DNA of 64,000 bases from Pseudodesulfovibrio profundus (GTDB lineage Bacteria > Desulfobacterota > Desulfovibrionia > Desulfovibrionales > Desulfovibrionaceae). A program made the translations under genes and the position numbers. Location of the stretch: contig NZ_LT907975.1 of assembly GCF_900217235.1 (NCBI RefSeq), positions 744,001-808,000 on the forward strand, given 5' to 3'. Shown in pieces: positions 18,101 through 26,019 of the stretch; position 1 is the first letter of the stretch, and each line of letters starts with the position of its first letter. A model generated the notes under the pieces. It saw only the letters and a program-made list of their open reading frames with translations, was not told the origin of the DNA and did no database searches.

Positions 18101-18392
18101 TTTCCGTTGTTCGGAGTGATTCCACGAGCTTGCCCGGGAAATCTTTGCTGGTAGGTTTGGTTTCAGAGTCCCAGATGCCGTTGGGTAAAGAGATGTTCAG
18201 TTCACGCTCGCCGACGCGACTGACCTCAAATTCTGGCAATTGTTTGGAATCAAAAGCGAAAATCAAACGATCCGAATCTCCCTGCGAACTGAAATTCACA
18301 CGAAGAGCCAGAGCCGGGGACGCTGCAAGCATACCCATGATAAGGGCCAACACCCATGGCTGGATCATTTTTATGGCGTTTTTCACTGTCAC
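15150..18392 (-). CDS. Large exported tetratricopeptide-repeat protein
   Basis: The 1080 aa protein has an N-terminal signal segment (W-V-L-A-L-I-M-G-M-L-A-A-S-P-A-L-A, about residues 13-29). An AMIN-like beta domain follows (R-V-N-F-S-S-Q-G-D-S-D-R-L-I-F-A-F, about 31-130), then a Pro/Glu/Gln/Ala-rich disordered region (about 140-415). The second half (about 430-1065) is a long TPR superhelix. It is probably periplasmic and acts as a scaffold; no catalytic motif is seen. The start is uncertain: GTG at 18392, GTG at 18386 or ATG at 18368, none with a good ribosome site. A sigma-54-like site lies just upstream, next to the gene for a sigma-54 activator, which suggests a link to motility or envelope functions. 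Confidence 0.8.
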   Translation of the reverse strand: MTVKNAIKMIQPWVLALIMGMLAASPALALRVNFSSQGDSDRLIFAFDSKQLPEFEVSRVGERELNISLPNGIWDSETKPTSKDFPGKLVESLRTTENGVELVTRTNAFGYINVATPGKPEFLLQIFRDPIGARWKAPVERQETVAPEADTPAENVTETEPVTAPEPQPAAPQNTAPQVQPAPQPAQPQAQGNGEGQRQPFFAVPYSVRNEVQAPGQASEPVSGATADPAPVQEEPVEPVAPQEPEVTYPPSSELRFKVSDSTPEEAGFAELAEESILDSTPAPSEQRGTVGAVTPPVDNGDIAEVQEPASGSGAAGGSVAPPPGSTAASAPTVSGQGQAGGTVSPPPSVVEGAPPPEPTAEEEALVQQTMENPTEQLSVQEQIALQEGGEGTPVPEEPVAAAEEELQAEADTAQEGEPQTQEQLDQAIRDKLYEAQSMMFSGALDNALPMFEDILKQPNIPDDVREETLFAVADIKKEMFKDQLDEKFSEITQAYIEAMNANPRSNRVPRSLLNLGLLNLRMGNFPEAKAYFKILQDKYPDDENIPSISYYWGEYYYNKGDYKKAADQFQYLIQTHPEHELVKQAAYYLADSLNKTGFVEQAFQIVDYIDKRWPDYYMENPQFLRLAGGVEMKLEKWPQAKNHFFTYYNINPEADGADLVLARIGDIYVRQGENDAARQVYQKAIKDFPDKDGGLISKMRLAEEGIYDEPAMAEMASVFDRPYNKRPENIYKEIVENHPDSPLAPIAQLKLAMWYAFNEQYPEALTAAQDFVDLYPEHQLVDRARTLGDSVFALAVPGMIEEERYGRIVRYWETYDFIGQEDTKVDDQTRLNVATSYWKVGQPEKALEIIKPFLQDKQIPGISDEALGLAVNIYLDDLAWQEIADLVAMAKKNWDLKPAQLRQLDYARAMSLQNLGQDNQAQAMWAELAKDMDVEPAFRAYAMYYMAKAAMERQDLRRVFVYAQEALTLLLQNDGDPEKIKDAVLMSIYATERSGRYEEALKWAKQYDEYISVDNPEWASTRFKLARIYRKAGAMEEWKQLLTDIIEKKPDSLQAQLAKSALDTYDLEQQVQQYQPGPR

Positions 18393-18404
18393 GTCGAATG
18401 GTTA

Positions 18405-18420
18405 TGCAAATGCCGTGCAA
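18405..18420 (-). promoter_or_regulatory. Near-consensus sigma-54 site upstream of the TPR gene
   Basis: Minus-strand bases TTGCACG-GCAT-TTGCA match the sigma-54 consensus TGGCACG-N4-TTGCA at every specified position except the first G of the -24 GG pair. The predicted transcription start falls at about 18394, almost on the annotated start codon, so translation would be leaderless or would begin at ATG 18368. Confidence 0.45.
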
Positions 18421-18457
18421 GAATCCCCTTTTCACTCACTCAAATAAACCCAAGCAA

Positions 18458-19474
18458 TTACAACAAGCCCCGTTTTTTCAACTTCTCAATGAGGGTCGTT
18501 CGCTTGATGCCCACCAACTCGGCAGCCTTGTTTTTCACCCCATCGGCCTTTTCGAGGGCCTCCGAAAGAAGCCGCCCCTCGATCGCCTCCAGAAACTCTT
18601 TGAGCTTGAGATCTTTATCGCCCATATCACCAAGAGTCGGCCATACAAAACCGACAGGGCGCAGGGGGATTGTCTCCTCAACCTTTTTGAGTGGTTGCTC
18701 ACCGATATCATGGAAAATTTTATCCGGAAGGTCTTCGGGAGTCACTTCATCACCTTCGCACAGAATGGAAAGACGCTCCATGAAGTTCTCAAGCTCACGG
18801 ACGTTGCCGGGCCATGAATAGGTCAGCAGCATCTGTTTGGCTTTCTCGTCGATAGTCAAGCGTTTCCGGCACTTGGACTTGCAATGATCATTGAGAAAAT
18901 GGTCGGCGAGGAGCAGGATGTCATTTCCCCGCTCGCGCAAAGGCGGCAAGTGAAGCGGAATGACATTCAGGCGATAAAAGAGATCCTCACGGAACCGGCC
19001 GGTCCGAACTTCGTCCTCCAGGTCCCGGTTGGTCGCGGCGACAACACGCACATCAACTTTTTTGATGGTGGTTCCACCGACACGCTCTATCTCCTTTTCC
19101 TGCAAGGCGCGAAGAATCTTGACCTGCAGTGACAGGTCCATCTCGCCGATTTCATCGAGGAAAATGGTACCACCATCTGCAAGCTCAAACCGCCCTGGCC
19201 GCGAACGGACAGCGTGGGTGAAGGCGCCCTTTTCATGGCCGAACAGTTCGGATTCCAGCAATTCCTTGGGGATAGCACCACAGTTGATGGGAACAAAAGC
19301 ACCTGAATGCCGATCACTGTTGCCGTGGAGAGCTCGCACCAACAGTTCCTTACCTGTACCGGATTCTCCGGTCACAAGCACGGTGCTGTCCGTGGGTGCA
19401 ACTTTTTCCAGTACCTTGAAAACGCCGGTCAACGCCGGACTATCGCCAATGATACCTTTCAAATCGAGAGCCAT
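18458..19474 (-). CDS. Sigma-54-dependent transcriptional activator without receiver domain
   Basis: This is an AAA+ enhancer-binding protein that remodels sigma-54 RNA polymerase. The 338 aa protein begins directly with the sigma-54 interaction domain: Walker A GESGTGKE (36-43), the sigma-54 contact loop GAFTHA (83-88, usual form GAFTGA), Walker B I-F-L-D-E (104-108), then sensor and arginine-finger regions to about 235. A linker and a Fis-type helix-turn-helix (about 295-338) follow. No receiver, GAF or PAS domain precedes the AAA+ module. GGAGGA precedes the ATG. Its closest flanking gene has a sigma-54-like promoter; rod genes with a sigma-54 promoter lie 16 kb away, so a FleQ/FlrC-like role is plausible but not proven. 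Confidence 0.9.
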   Translation of the reverse strand: MALDLKGIIGDSPALTGVFKVLEKVAPTDSTVLVTGESGTGKELLVRALHGNSDRHSGAFVPINCGAIPKELLESELFGHEKGAFTHAVRSRPGRFELADGGTIFLDEIGEMDLSLQVKILRALQEKEIERVGGTTIKKVDVRVVAATNRDLEDEVRTGRFREDLFYRLNVIPLHLPPLRERGNDILLLADHFLNDHCKSKCRKRLTIDEKAKQMLLTYSWPGNVRELENFMERLSILCEGDEVTPEDLPDKIFHDIGEQPLKKVEETIPLRPVGFVWPTLGDMGDKDLKLKEFLEAIEGRLLSEALEKADGVKNKAAELVGIKRTTLIEKLKKRGLL

Positions 19475-19531
19475 TTTTCCTCCAGCGTCAATTCAATGAA
19501 ACGGCAGGCGTCTGGGTTCCTGTCCGCAACT

Positions 19532-19560
19532 ATTTCTTTAATATACATTTCCTCTGTCAA
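19532..19560 (-). promoter_or_regulatory. Candidate sigma-70 promoter for the activator gene
   Basis: Minus-strand TTGACA (19560-19555) is followed after 17 bases by AGAAAT (19537-19532). The -35 is perfect and the -10 is poor. Confidence 0.35.
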
Positions 19561-19795
19561 GAAAATGACGGCATGTCAACGGTTGGCCGACAAATTTTAC
19601 GAAAAATAACACGGGAAACAGAGAGGTTAGAACGATTACTATCACGATCGACGCAAGACCAGTAATCATTGCTTGCGTAGCTCACCCCTTCCCGCTCTAT
19701 CTGAACTGCGATTTTACCTAATTACAACAAGTAGATATACATCTCGATCCATATGTTCCTACATTCACGAACATGGGACAGCGCATTATGGCAAA

Positions 19796-19826
19796 AGAAA
19801 AAGCCCGGACTCGAAAGCCCGGGCCT
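19796..19826 (-). terminator. Terminator of the FAD oxidoreductase gene
   Basis: GCCCGG (19803-19808) pairs with CCGGGC (19819-19824). On the minus strand the stem is followed by a T-rich run. Confidence 0.75.
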
Positions 19827-19847
19827 TATTTTACTCTTTAAACCGGA

Positions 19848-21245
19848 TTAGCTTCTACGGATGATTTCCTTGGCTGGTATCAATGCCGTAGCTGCCGCGC
19901 CTACGATGTTTCCGGCAACACCGGGGCCATCGCCAGCCACGAACAAGCCGTCGACCGAAGTCTCCAGGTGCTCCCTGGTCTCCACCTGCGTGGCAAAGAA
20001 CTTGATTTCGGGAGCATAGAGCAGTGTCTCGTCATTGGAGACACCGGGAACAATGTTGTTCAACTGCTCAAGTCCATCCACCAGGTTGGTGACGATGCGC
20101 TCGGGCAATGCCATGGCGATATCGCCGGGAACAACATTTTTCATGGTCGGCTCGATGTAGCCATTGCCGATGCGATCCCATGTGGAACGACGACCACGAC
20201 GCAAGTCACCGAAGCGTTGAAGGATCGGCTTGCCCCCGCCGATGAGGGTGGCGAGGCGGCCGATGGATTCACCATAAGCCTGGTTATCCTCAACTGGATC
20301 ATTGAGCACAACCTTGGACAGGAACGCGAAGTTGGTGTTCTCGGACTTGGTATTCATCAGCGCGTGTCCGTTGACGCACACGAAATCCTGATAGTTTTCC
20401 AGCGCCACGAAACCACCGTAGTTGGTGCAGAAGGTACGGGTCTGGTCGTCGTACTTGTTGGTGCGCACGAAGAAGGTCGGGTCGTAAATGACAGAACACA
20501 GGTCCTGCATGATCTCGTTATGCACTTCCACGCGAACACCGACTTCGATGCCGCGCTGGGATACTTCGATGCCGTGCTGCTGCACAGCCTGACCAACCCA
20601 CTCTGCCCCGACACGACCGGGAGCCAGAATGACGTTCTTGGCAGAATATTCATTGCGGCTGGTAACGACGCCGGTCACCTTGCCGTTTTCAACCTTCAGG
20701 TCCTTCACGCTCTCGGAAGTGTGGAAGGCAACGCCTTTATCCATGATGTAGTCGGCCATACCGGCGATATGCCCCGGGAGATTATCACTTCCAAGGTGCT
20801 TCTGCTTGATCACCAGCAGATCGATACCGTGCTTGCGGGCATCCTTGCGAATGTCCTTGGCCATATCCATATCCGTGGGAAATACCTGACCGTCCATTCC
20901 GAAACGGTTGAAGATTTCCTCGGTTTCATTGATGAGGGCGCGCGCTTCATTGATGCCGACAAATTGTGTCAGGTCGGTCTTGCCCAACTTGTGAATGAAG
21001 TTCAGTTTGCCATCAGAGAAAAGGCCGGCACCGCCGACACCGCACAAGATATTGCAGGGACGGCATTTGATACATTCCTGGTCGCCGGAAAGCGGACAGT
21101 CCCGTTTGAGGGGACGCTTGCCCTTGTCGATAAGCAGTACATCCAGGTCGGAATGCTCGCCAAGATAATATGCGGCAAACAATCCGGCAGGGCCACCGCC
21201 CACGATAATGACATCGTAATCGGTTTTCACGGTCTTCTGAGTCAT
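19848..21245 (-). CDS. FAD-dependent oxidoreductase (COG2509-like)
   Basis: The 465 aa flavoprotein has an N-terminal Rossmann motif, D-V-I-I-V-G-G-G-P-A-G-L-F-A-A, a distinctive cysteine-rich segment (C-P-L-S-G-D-Q-E-C-I-K-C-R-P-C, about residues 52-66) and G-G-A-G-L-F-S-D-G-K-L. A C-terminal FAD contact, L-F-V-A-G-D-G-P-G-V-A-G, lies near 437. This fits the family of uncharacterised FAD-dependent dehydrogenases, with no known substrate. The ATG at 21245 has AGGAA upstream and gives the family's normal start; the frame stays open 49 codons further upstream but that part is not protein-like. Confidence 0.82.
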   Translation of the reverse strand: MTQKTVKTDYDVIIVGGGPAGLFAAYYLGEHSDLDVLLIDKGKRPLKRDCPLSGDQECIKCRPCNILCGVGGAGLFSDGKLNFIHKLGKTDLTQFVGINEARALINETEEIFNRFGMDGQVFPTDMDMAKDIRKDARKHGIDLLVIKQKHLGSDNLPGHIAGMADYIMDKGVAFHTSESVKDLKVENGKVTGVVTSRNEYSAKNVILAPGRVGAEWVGQAVQQHGIEVSQRGIEVGVRVEVHNEIMQDLCSVIYDPTFFVRTNKYDDQTRTFCTNYGGFVALENYQDFVCVNGHALMNTKSENTNFAFLSKVVLNDPVEDNQAYGESIGRLATLIGGGKPILQRFGDLRRGRRSTWDRIGNGYIEPTMKNVVPGDIAMALPERIVTNLVDGLEQLNNIVPGVSNDETLLYAPEIKFFATQVETREHLETSVDGLFVAGDGPGVAGNIVGAAATALIPAKEIIRRS

Positions 21246-21394
21246 GATTTCCTCTTTTGGGAGACAGTCGCACTGTCGGATTCCCTCCCGACAAGAACCG
21301 CTTCGAGGCGGAACTGAAACGTCTCCAACGATTTTATGTAGCGCATTCGCATGATGTACACGGCACAGGCCGACACTGCATGCAGAACGCAAGT

Positions 21395-21450
21395 ATGGCC
21401 CGTGCTGGGCGTACTCTGCTCCAAATCAGGAGCGCGCGCAGACGGGCCAT
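21395..21450. repeat. Nested inverted repeat in an intergenic region
   Basis: ATGGCCCGT (21395-21403) and ACGGGCCAT (21442-21450) are perfect complements. Inside them GCTCC (21418-21422) and GGAGC (21429-21433) form a second stem with a six-base loop. No T-run flanks it on either strand, so it is not a standard terminator. It lies 150 bases upstream of the FAD oxidoreductase start. Confidence 0.6.
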
Positions 21451-21494
21451 GATAGACCGTAAGACATAAAATCTGAAGTTGTCAACCGATGAAA

Positions 21495-21821
21495 TCAGGC
21501 AACCATATTGAGGAGATGGCCCGTCATCTGTTCGGAGACGCGAATGGCGGCGGTGTTGGCGGAAAACGCTCTACTTGTGGTCATCATATCAACCATTTCC
21601 GTCCCGAGGTCGGTATTGGACAGTTCCACACCATCAATGACCGGTCCCTGTTCCGAAGACTGGTTGATGGACCCGACACGGACCCCCTGCCCCTCCGGGC
21701 CAGTCTCGAGACCGACGGAACTGGGCTGGAAACCATCCGTGTTGACGTTGGCGATATTATTGGCGGATACCTGCTGAACTGTACTCAGCGCAGATAACGC
21801 GGATGCATTGACTTCGGACAT
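21495..21821 (-). CDS. Short flagellar rod/hook-type protein
   Basis: The 108 aa protein has both halves of the flagellar axial signature: Q-V-S-A-N-N-I-A-N-V-N-T-D-G-F (about residues 17-31) and, at the C-terminus, G-V-E-L-S-N-T-D-L-G-T-E-M-V-D-M-M-T-T-S-R-A-F. Only about 35 residues separate them, so it is shorter than FlgB or FlgC (usually 130-150 aa) and has almost no central domain. It stands alone, away from the other rod genes. A strong GGGAGGGAG precedes the ATG. It may be a specialised rod or hook adaptor; the exact role is unknown. Confidence 0.85.
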   Translation of the reverse strand: MSEVNASALSALSTVQQVSANNIANVNTDGFQPSSVGLETGPEGQGVRVGSINQSSEQGPVIDGVELSNTDLGTEMVDMMTTSRAFSANTAAIRVSEQMTGHLLNMVA

Positions 21822-21901
21822 TTTCTAACTCCCTCCCGAGCATTTGGAGGAAACAGCCAGACTCAAGTATACCCGTGTCGTCGCCGCCATGCAAGGGAGG
21901 G

Positions 21902-22672
21902 CTACTCGCCCCCCTCGATGATGGCAAAGGCCGAGTGGTTGTGGATCGACTCGAAGCTTTCGACTTCGACCTTGTACCAGTTGATCTGTTCGTGTTCATC
22001 AAGCCCCTTGGCCGCTTCGCGCACGACATCCTCGACAAAAGTAGGATTGGCGAATGCCGCCTCGGTCACAAACTTTTCGTCTTCACGCTTGAGCAGAGAG
22101 TAGACCTGACACGACCCGGACTTTTCAGCGATTTCGATGAGATCCTCAAGCCAGACAAATCCGTCAAAGCGGGTGCGGATGCGCACTTCGGCGCGCTGGG
22201 AGTGTGCTCCTTCCTCGGAAATGGCCTTGGAGCAAGGACAGACAGTCATCACCGGCACGTCCGCGCCCAAAGTGAACCGCAGTTTGCCTTCCTTGAGGTA
22301 CCCGTCGACTCGACAGGTATAATCCATAAGGCCGTTGGCACCGCTTTTCGGGGAGGGACGGCGCAGGAAAAACGGAAACACGAAACGCACATGGGCGCTG
22401 CGTGCCTGCAGTCGAACAACGACATCATCGAGCAGGGTGCGGAACGAATGATAATCCAGCTCGCCGGACCAATGTTCGAGCGCCTCAATGAAGCGACTCA
22501 TATGCGTCCCTTTGAACTCAGCAGGGAGATCAACGGAAAGGGACACCTGAGCCACGGTATGCTGAATGCCGGACTCTCGGTCACGGACAATGATGGGCAA
22601 ACGCAGCCCTTTTACGCCAACCCGATCAATAGGCATGGCGATGGCCGCCTGATGCTTCTGAACATCTTCCAT
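21902..22672 (-). CDS. folE2: GTP cyclohydrolase FolE2 (type IB)
   Basis: FolE2 converts GTP to 7,8-dihydroneopterin triphosphate, the first step towards folate and queuosine. It is the metal-flexible alternative to zinc-dependent FolE. The 256 aa protein has the family's catalytic motif V-C-P-C-S-K-A-I-S followed by G-A-H-S-Q-R, and the T-x-H-M-S-R-F segment near residue 56. GAGGA precedes the ATG. FolE2 genes are often under metal control; nikR lies upstream in the same orientation. Confidence 0.95.
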   Translation of the reverse strand: MEDVQKHQAAIAMPIDRVGVKGLRLPIIVRDRESGIQHTVAQVSLSVDLPAEFKGTHMSRFIEALEHWSGELDYHSFRTLLDDVVVRLQARSAHVRFVFPFFLRRPSPKSGANGLMDYTCRVDGYLKEGKLRFTLGADVPVMTVCPCSKAISEEGAHSQRAEVRIRTRFDGFVWLEDLIEIAEKSGSCQVYSLLKREDEKFVTEAAFANPTFVEDVVREAAKGLDEHEQINWYKVEVESFESIHNHSAFAIIEGGE

Positions 22673-22737
22673 CTTGGCTTCCTCTTATGAATGTCGTCGT
22701 TCAAGCCACGGACGACTGCAGTGATGTTGCAGCGTGG

Positions 22738-23157
22738 TTAGATCAAATCCCGACCGGTGGTGGTCAGTGCGAGATTGCCGTGCTTGACGCCTTTGGTTGA
22801 AATCAATTTCTGCCCGAGGTCCTTGATTGTGTCCGCATCGCCCTTGAGGATAATCACTTCCAGACAGTTGTGATGATCGAGGTGGACGTGCAGCGAAGAC
22901 TGGATGACGTCATGCGCATCATGCTGAATCTCGGTGAGCCGCTGTGAAAGACCGGATTTATGGTGATCGTAGACCAGAGTCAAGGTCCCGGCGAGATCGC
23001 CTTCCGCCTGTTCCCATTCACGTTGGACCAGCGTATTGCGGATAAGGTCCCTGATGGCCTCGGAACGAGTCTGGTAGCTTCGCTCCTCGCAATGCGTGTC
23101 AAACTTCTCCAGCAGGTCGGAATCAAGTGATACACCGAATCGAATTGTCTTGCCCAT
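22738..23157 (-). CDS. nikR: Nickel-responsive transcriptional regulator NikR
   Basis: NikR is a tetrameric ribbon-helix-helix repressor that binds DNA when loaded with nickel. The 139 aa protein has the N-terminal RHH domain ([16 protein letters not shown]) and the C-terminal ACT-like metal domain with [12 protein letters not shown], which carries the conserved His and Cys nickel ligands. GGAGG precedes the ATG. It is 13 bases downstream of a methyltransferase gene; a candidate NikR operator lies ahead of both, suggesting autoregulation. Confidence 0.95.
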   Translation of the reverse strand: MGKTIRFGVSLDSDLLEKFDTHCEERSYQTRSEAIRDLIRNTLVQREWEQAEGDLAGTLTLVYDHHKSGLSQRLTEIQHDAHDVIQSSLHVHLDHHNCLEVIILKGDADTIKDLGQKLISTKGVKHGNLALTTTGRDLI

Positions 23158-23170
23158 AAAACCTCCAGTA

Positions 23171-23866
23171 TTAAGGAATGGTTATTTCCCACAGGTTCAC
23201 TGTGGCATTCTGGCCGCAAAGAGCCACTTTTTCCGTTGTGATTTTTTCCGGCTTGAATCCTTCGTTTCGCAGCTCATCCCATACCGGCCGTGAAACGGTT
23301 CGCACAGGTTCGCCGATCCAGATCGAACCTCCCGGCGCCAGTGCATGTCGAAACAGTCGTATAATCGGATCGAAAAATCGTTTTTCATATAAGATGTCGC
23401 CGCCCCAGATATGCTCGAATGCATTTGGACGAAGAGCCGGATACCGCCAATCCATTAAGGCCCAGACCGGCTGTGGAACATCATTGATGTGTGTATTGTG
23501 GCGAGCAAAGCGGACAGCGGGCCACTCGTAATCAAAAGCAATGACTTCGGCCCCCACGGAACTGGCGATCATGCCGGTCAATCCAAGACCACAACCGAGA
23601 TCAAGACAGGGCTTTCCGCGCAACAGGTCGGCATTGCGCAGGATGTGACGGCCAAGCAGCACACTTGCAGGCCAGACTTCGGCCCAATAAGGAAGCCGCT
23701 CATCTTCATCCAGATCACGCTCATCCATGGCATCCCAGAGAGCTTCCATATCGGCAGCCCGGTCTAAAATCCATGTCTTCCCTTCGACCTCGACCTCAAC
23801 ACGAGACCCTGGGTCCAGGGTGCAAAGCCTGTCTGCTTTTTGTATGTTCATATCCGAATCACTCAT
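23171..23866 (-). CDS. Class I SAM-dependent methyltransferase
   Basis: The 231 aa protein has the SAM-binding motif [12 protein letters not shown] near residue 88 and an acidic loop (V-I-A-F-D-Y-E). The W-G-G-D-I-L-Y-E motif and the preceding [11 protein letters not shown] segment resemble the ETFB/METTL20-type protein lysine methyltransferase group. The substrate cannot be told from sequence. The start is uncertain: neither ATG 23866 nor ATG 23851 has a clear ribosome site. It is cotranscribed with nikR by position. Confidence 0.78.
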   Translation of the reverse strand: MSDSDMNIQKADRLCTLDPGSRVEVEVEGKTWILDRAADMEALWDAMDERDLDEDERLPYWAEVWPASVLLGRHILRNADLLRGKPCLDLGCGLGLTGMIASSVGAEVIAFDYEWPAVRFARHNTHINDVPQPVWALMDWRYPALRPNAFEHIWGGDILYEKRFFDPIIRLFRHALAPGGSIWIGEPVRTVSRPVWDELRNEGFKPEKITTEKVALCGQNATVNLWEITIP

Positions 23867-24181
23867 ATCAATGACACTTTTTACACATCAAAAGTGCCAC
23901 GGTCAACATAAAGCGTAACACAAAAGACACCATCTACATTTCAACAAGACACAACTACCGCACTACTCCATCCATAACCGACGAATATTGCCTGTATTTT
24001 TTCAGTGACCAAACACTCGATCGTCAAAAAACTGACACTTGAAGTGAGTTTTGTTGACTAACAGCCAATCCGCTGGAAAAGCGTCATTTTTTTTACTATT
24101 TCCAACATTTTTTTCCCGTGATATGAATGCCGGATAACGTAGAGAGCACTGCAAAACTTTTCCAATACAAGGAGCAACGCT
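23867..24181. other. Divergent intergenic region between the nikR operon and gcvH
   Basis: The 315 bases hold the candidate NikR operator near the methyltransferase end. An AAGGAG ribosome site lies before gcvH. I looked for a glycine riboswitch ahead of gcvH and saw none. The remainder is AT-rich without a recognised element. Confidence 0.6.
23894..23921. promoter_or_regulatory. Candidate NikR operator
   Basis: GTGCCAC (23894-23900), 14 bases, then GTAACAC (23915-23921). The form recalled for Desulfovibrio NikR sites is GTGTTAC-N13/14-GTAACAC, so one half-site is perfect and the other differs at two bases. It is 28 bases upstream of the methyltransferase-nikR operon and on the far side from gcvH. 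Confidence 0.55.
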
Positions 24182-24559
24182 ATGATCCCCGAAGATTTGA
24201 AGTACGCTAAATCCCACGAGTGGGTGCTGGTCGAAGGTGAAATTGCCACTGTCGGCATCACTCAGTTCGCCCAGGAGCAGCTTGGTGACCTGACGTTCGT
24301 CGAGCTTCCCGAAGTGGGCGACACCTTTGAAGCCGGCTCTGAAATGGGTTCTGTCGAATCCGTCAAGGCCGCCAGCGAAATCTACGCTCCGGTCACCGGC
24401 GAAGTCATCGAGGTGAACGAGGAGCTGGAAGACGCTCCTGAAAAAGTGAACGAAGAGCCTTACGGTTCCGGCTGGCTGCTCAAGTTCAAGATCAAGGGCG
24501 AACCCGAAGGATTGCTTGACGCTGAAGGTTATGCCGGCGTCATCGAGTCCGAAGGTTAA
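24182..24559 (+). CDS. gcvH: Glycine cleavage system H protein
   Basis: GcvH carries the methylamine intermediate on a lipoyl arm between the P, T and L proteins. The 125 aa protein has the lipoylation motif [10 protein letters not shown] with the modified Lys at residue 62. An AAGGAG site precedes the ATG. A terminator-like hairpin lies between it and gcvPA. Confidence 0.97.
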   Translation: MIPEDLKYAKSHEWVLVEGEIATVGITQFAQEQLGDLTFVELPEVGDTFEAGSEMGSVESVKAASEIYAPVTGEVIEVNEELEDAPEKVNEEPYGSGWLLKFKIKGEPEGLLDAEGYAGVIESEG

Positions 24560-24571
24560 GAAGAACTTTCC

Positions 24572-24606
24572 AGGCCGAGACGTCCCGTGTCTCGGCCTTT
24601 TCTTTT
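24572..24606 (+). terminator. Intrinsic terminator or attenuator between gcvH and gcvPA
   Basis: AGGCCGAGAC (24572-24581) pairs perfectly with GTCTCGGCCT (24589-24598), followed by TTTTCTTTT. It would make gcvH mRNA more abundant than the P-protein messages. Confidence 0.82.
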
Positions 24607-24684
24607 CATCAACTTATTATGAGCTGCCGGTAGCAATCTGTTCATTAACGGATGGCGTCATCAGGCAGACGAGAGGGTAACCCC

Positions 24685-26019
24685 ATGCCGTATGTTCCCC
24701 ATACTGAAGATGAAGTAAGGGAAATGCTCGCAACCATCGGCGTTGATTCCATTGATGATCTCTTTGCCGAGATCAAGGAAGAGATGCGCCCACAGAGTTT
24801 CGACTTGCCCGAAGGCCTCAGTGAAATGGAAGTGCTCGCCAAGCTGGAAGGCATGGCGGACAAAAACGTCACCAACCGCGTCAGCTTCCTGGGTGCCGGT
24901 TTCTACGATCACTATATCCCGGCGGCCGTGGATGCGCTGACCATGCGCGGCGAGTTCTACACCGCATACACCCCGTACCAGCCCGAATCTTCCCAGGGCA
25001 CGCTGCAAGCAATTTTCGAATACCAGACCGCTGTCTGCCGCTTGCTGGGCATGGATTGCGCCAACGCATCCGTATACGACGGCGGCACGGCCCTGTACGA
25101 GTCACTGATGATGGCCGTTCGCAAGACGAAACGCCGCAAAATCATTGTCTCCGAAGCTCTGAACCCCATTTACCGGGTCATGCTCGGCTCCTACACTTCC
25201 AACCTTGATCTCGAATTCGTCACAGTCCCCCACAAGGGCGGCATGACCGACATTGAAGGATTGAAAGCAGCCATCGACAATGAAACCGCAGCATTGCTGG
25301 TGCAGAACCCTAACTTCTTCGGGTCCATCAACGACTTCACCGAGCTGTTCAATGCATGTCGCGAAGCCAAGGCCGTATCCATCATCTCAAGCTACCCTGT
25401 ACTACAGAGCCTGCTCAAGACTCCCGGTTCCATGGGGGCCGATATCGCCGTCGCCGAAGGACAGTCCCTTGGACTGCCCCTTTCGTTCGGTGGGCCTTAC
25501 CTCGGCATCATGACCTGCACCAAGAAGATGGTCCGCCAGATGCCCGGACGCATCGCCGGACGTACCGTGGATAGCGAGGGCCGCACCGGCTATGTCCTGA
25601 CCCTTCAGGCTCGTGAGCAGCATATCCGCCGACAGAAGGCGACATCCAACATCTGCTCCAACCAATCCCTCTGCGCCCTGCGCGCACTGGTACACATGTG
25701 CGCTCTGGGCGAACTCGGCATGAAACGCGCCGCCCGCCTTTCCATTGAACGCGCCCATATCTGCGCCGAGCGCCTCACCGCCATTGACGGTGTGGAAATG
25801 CTGACACAGGGACCCTTCGGGAACGAGTTTGCCATCACCCTGCCGGTCAACGCGTTTGATGTCATCGCCAAGCTGACGGATCGCGGCTTTGTTCCCGGCT
25901 TCCCGCTCGGGAAATACTATGACGACTTGGAAAACGGTCTGCTGGTGGCCTGCACGGAAAAGACCAGCGAAGAACAGATCGGTATCTTTGCCGAGATGCT
26001 CAAGGGGGCGCTCAAATGA
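24685..26019 (+). CDS. gcvPA: Glycine dehydrogenase (decarboxylating) subunit 1
   Basis: This is the N-terminal half of the split P-protein, which decarboxylates glycine and passes the aminomethyl group to GcvH. The 444 aa protein starts M-P-Y-V-P-H-T-E-D-E-V, the usual GcvPA beginning, and includes S-F-L-G-A-G-F-Y-D-H-Y-I-P and Y-T-A-Y-T-P-Y-Q-P-E-S-S-Q-G-T. An ATG 33 bases upstream is in frame but lacks a ribosome site. It overlaps gcvPB by four bases. Confidence 0.97.
   Translation: MPYVPHTEDEVREMLATIGVDSIDDLFAEIKEEMRPQSFDLPEGLSEMEVLAKLEGMADKNVTNRVSFLGAGFYDHYIPAAVDALTMRGEFYTAYTPYQPESSQGTLQAIFEYQTAVCRLLGMDCANASVYDGGTALYESLMMAVRKTKRRKIIVSEALNPIYRVMLGSYTSNLDLEFVTVPHKGGMTDIEGLKAAIDNETAALLVQNPNFFGSINDFTELFNACREAKAVSIISSYPVLQSLLKTPGSMGADIAVAEGQSLGLPLSFGGPYLGIMTCTKKMVRQMPGRIAGRTVDSEGRTGYVLTLQAREQHIRRQKATSNICSNQSLCALRALVHMCALGELGMKRAARLSIERAHICAERLTAIDGVEMLTQGPFGNEFAITLPVNAFDVIAKLTDRGFVPGFPLGKYYDDLENGLLVACTEKTSEEQIGIFAEMLKGALK

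Larger units (their letters stand above)
19475..19847. other. AT-rich intergenic region, no gene seen
   Basis: The 373 bases between the sigma-54 activator and the FAD oxidoreductase gene hold the activator's probable promoter and, at the left end of the oxidoreductase, its terminator. Short open frames inside lack ribosome sites and family resemblance. Nothing else was recognised. Confidence 0.6.

Noticed and set aside
23922-24181. Glycine riboswitch ahead of gcvH
   Set aside because: I looked for the paired aptamer cores and saw none; the stretch is AT-rich without matching stems.
24652-24684. Upstream start for gcvPA
   Set aside because: No ribosome site, and the extra 11 residues do not match the family.
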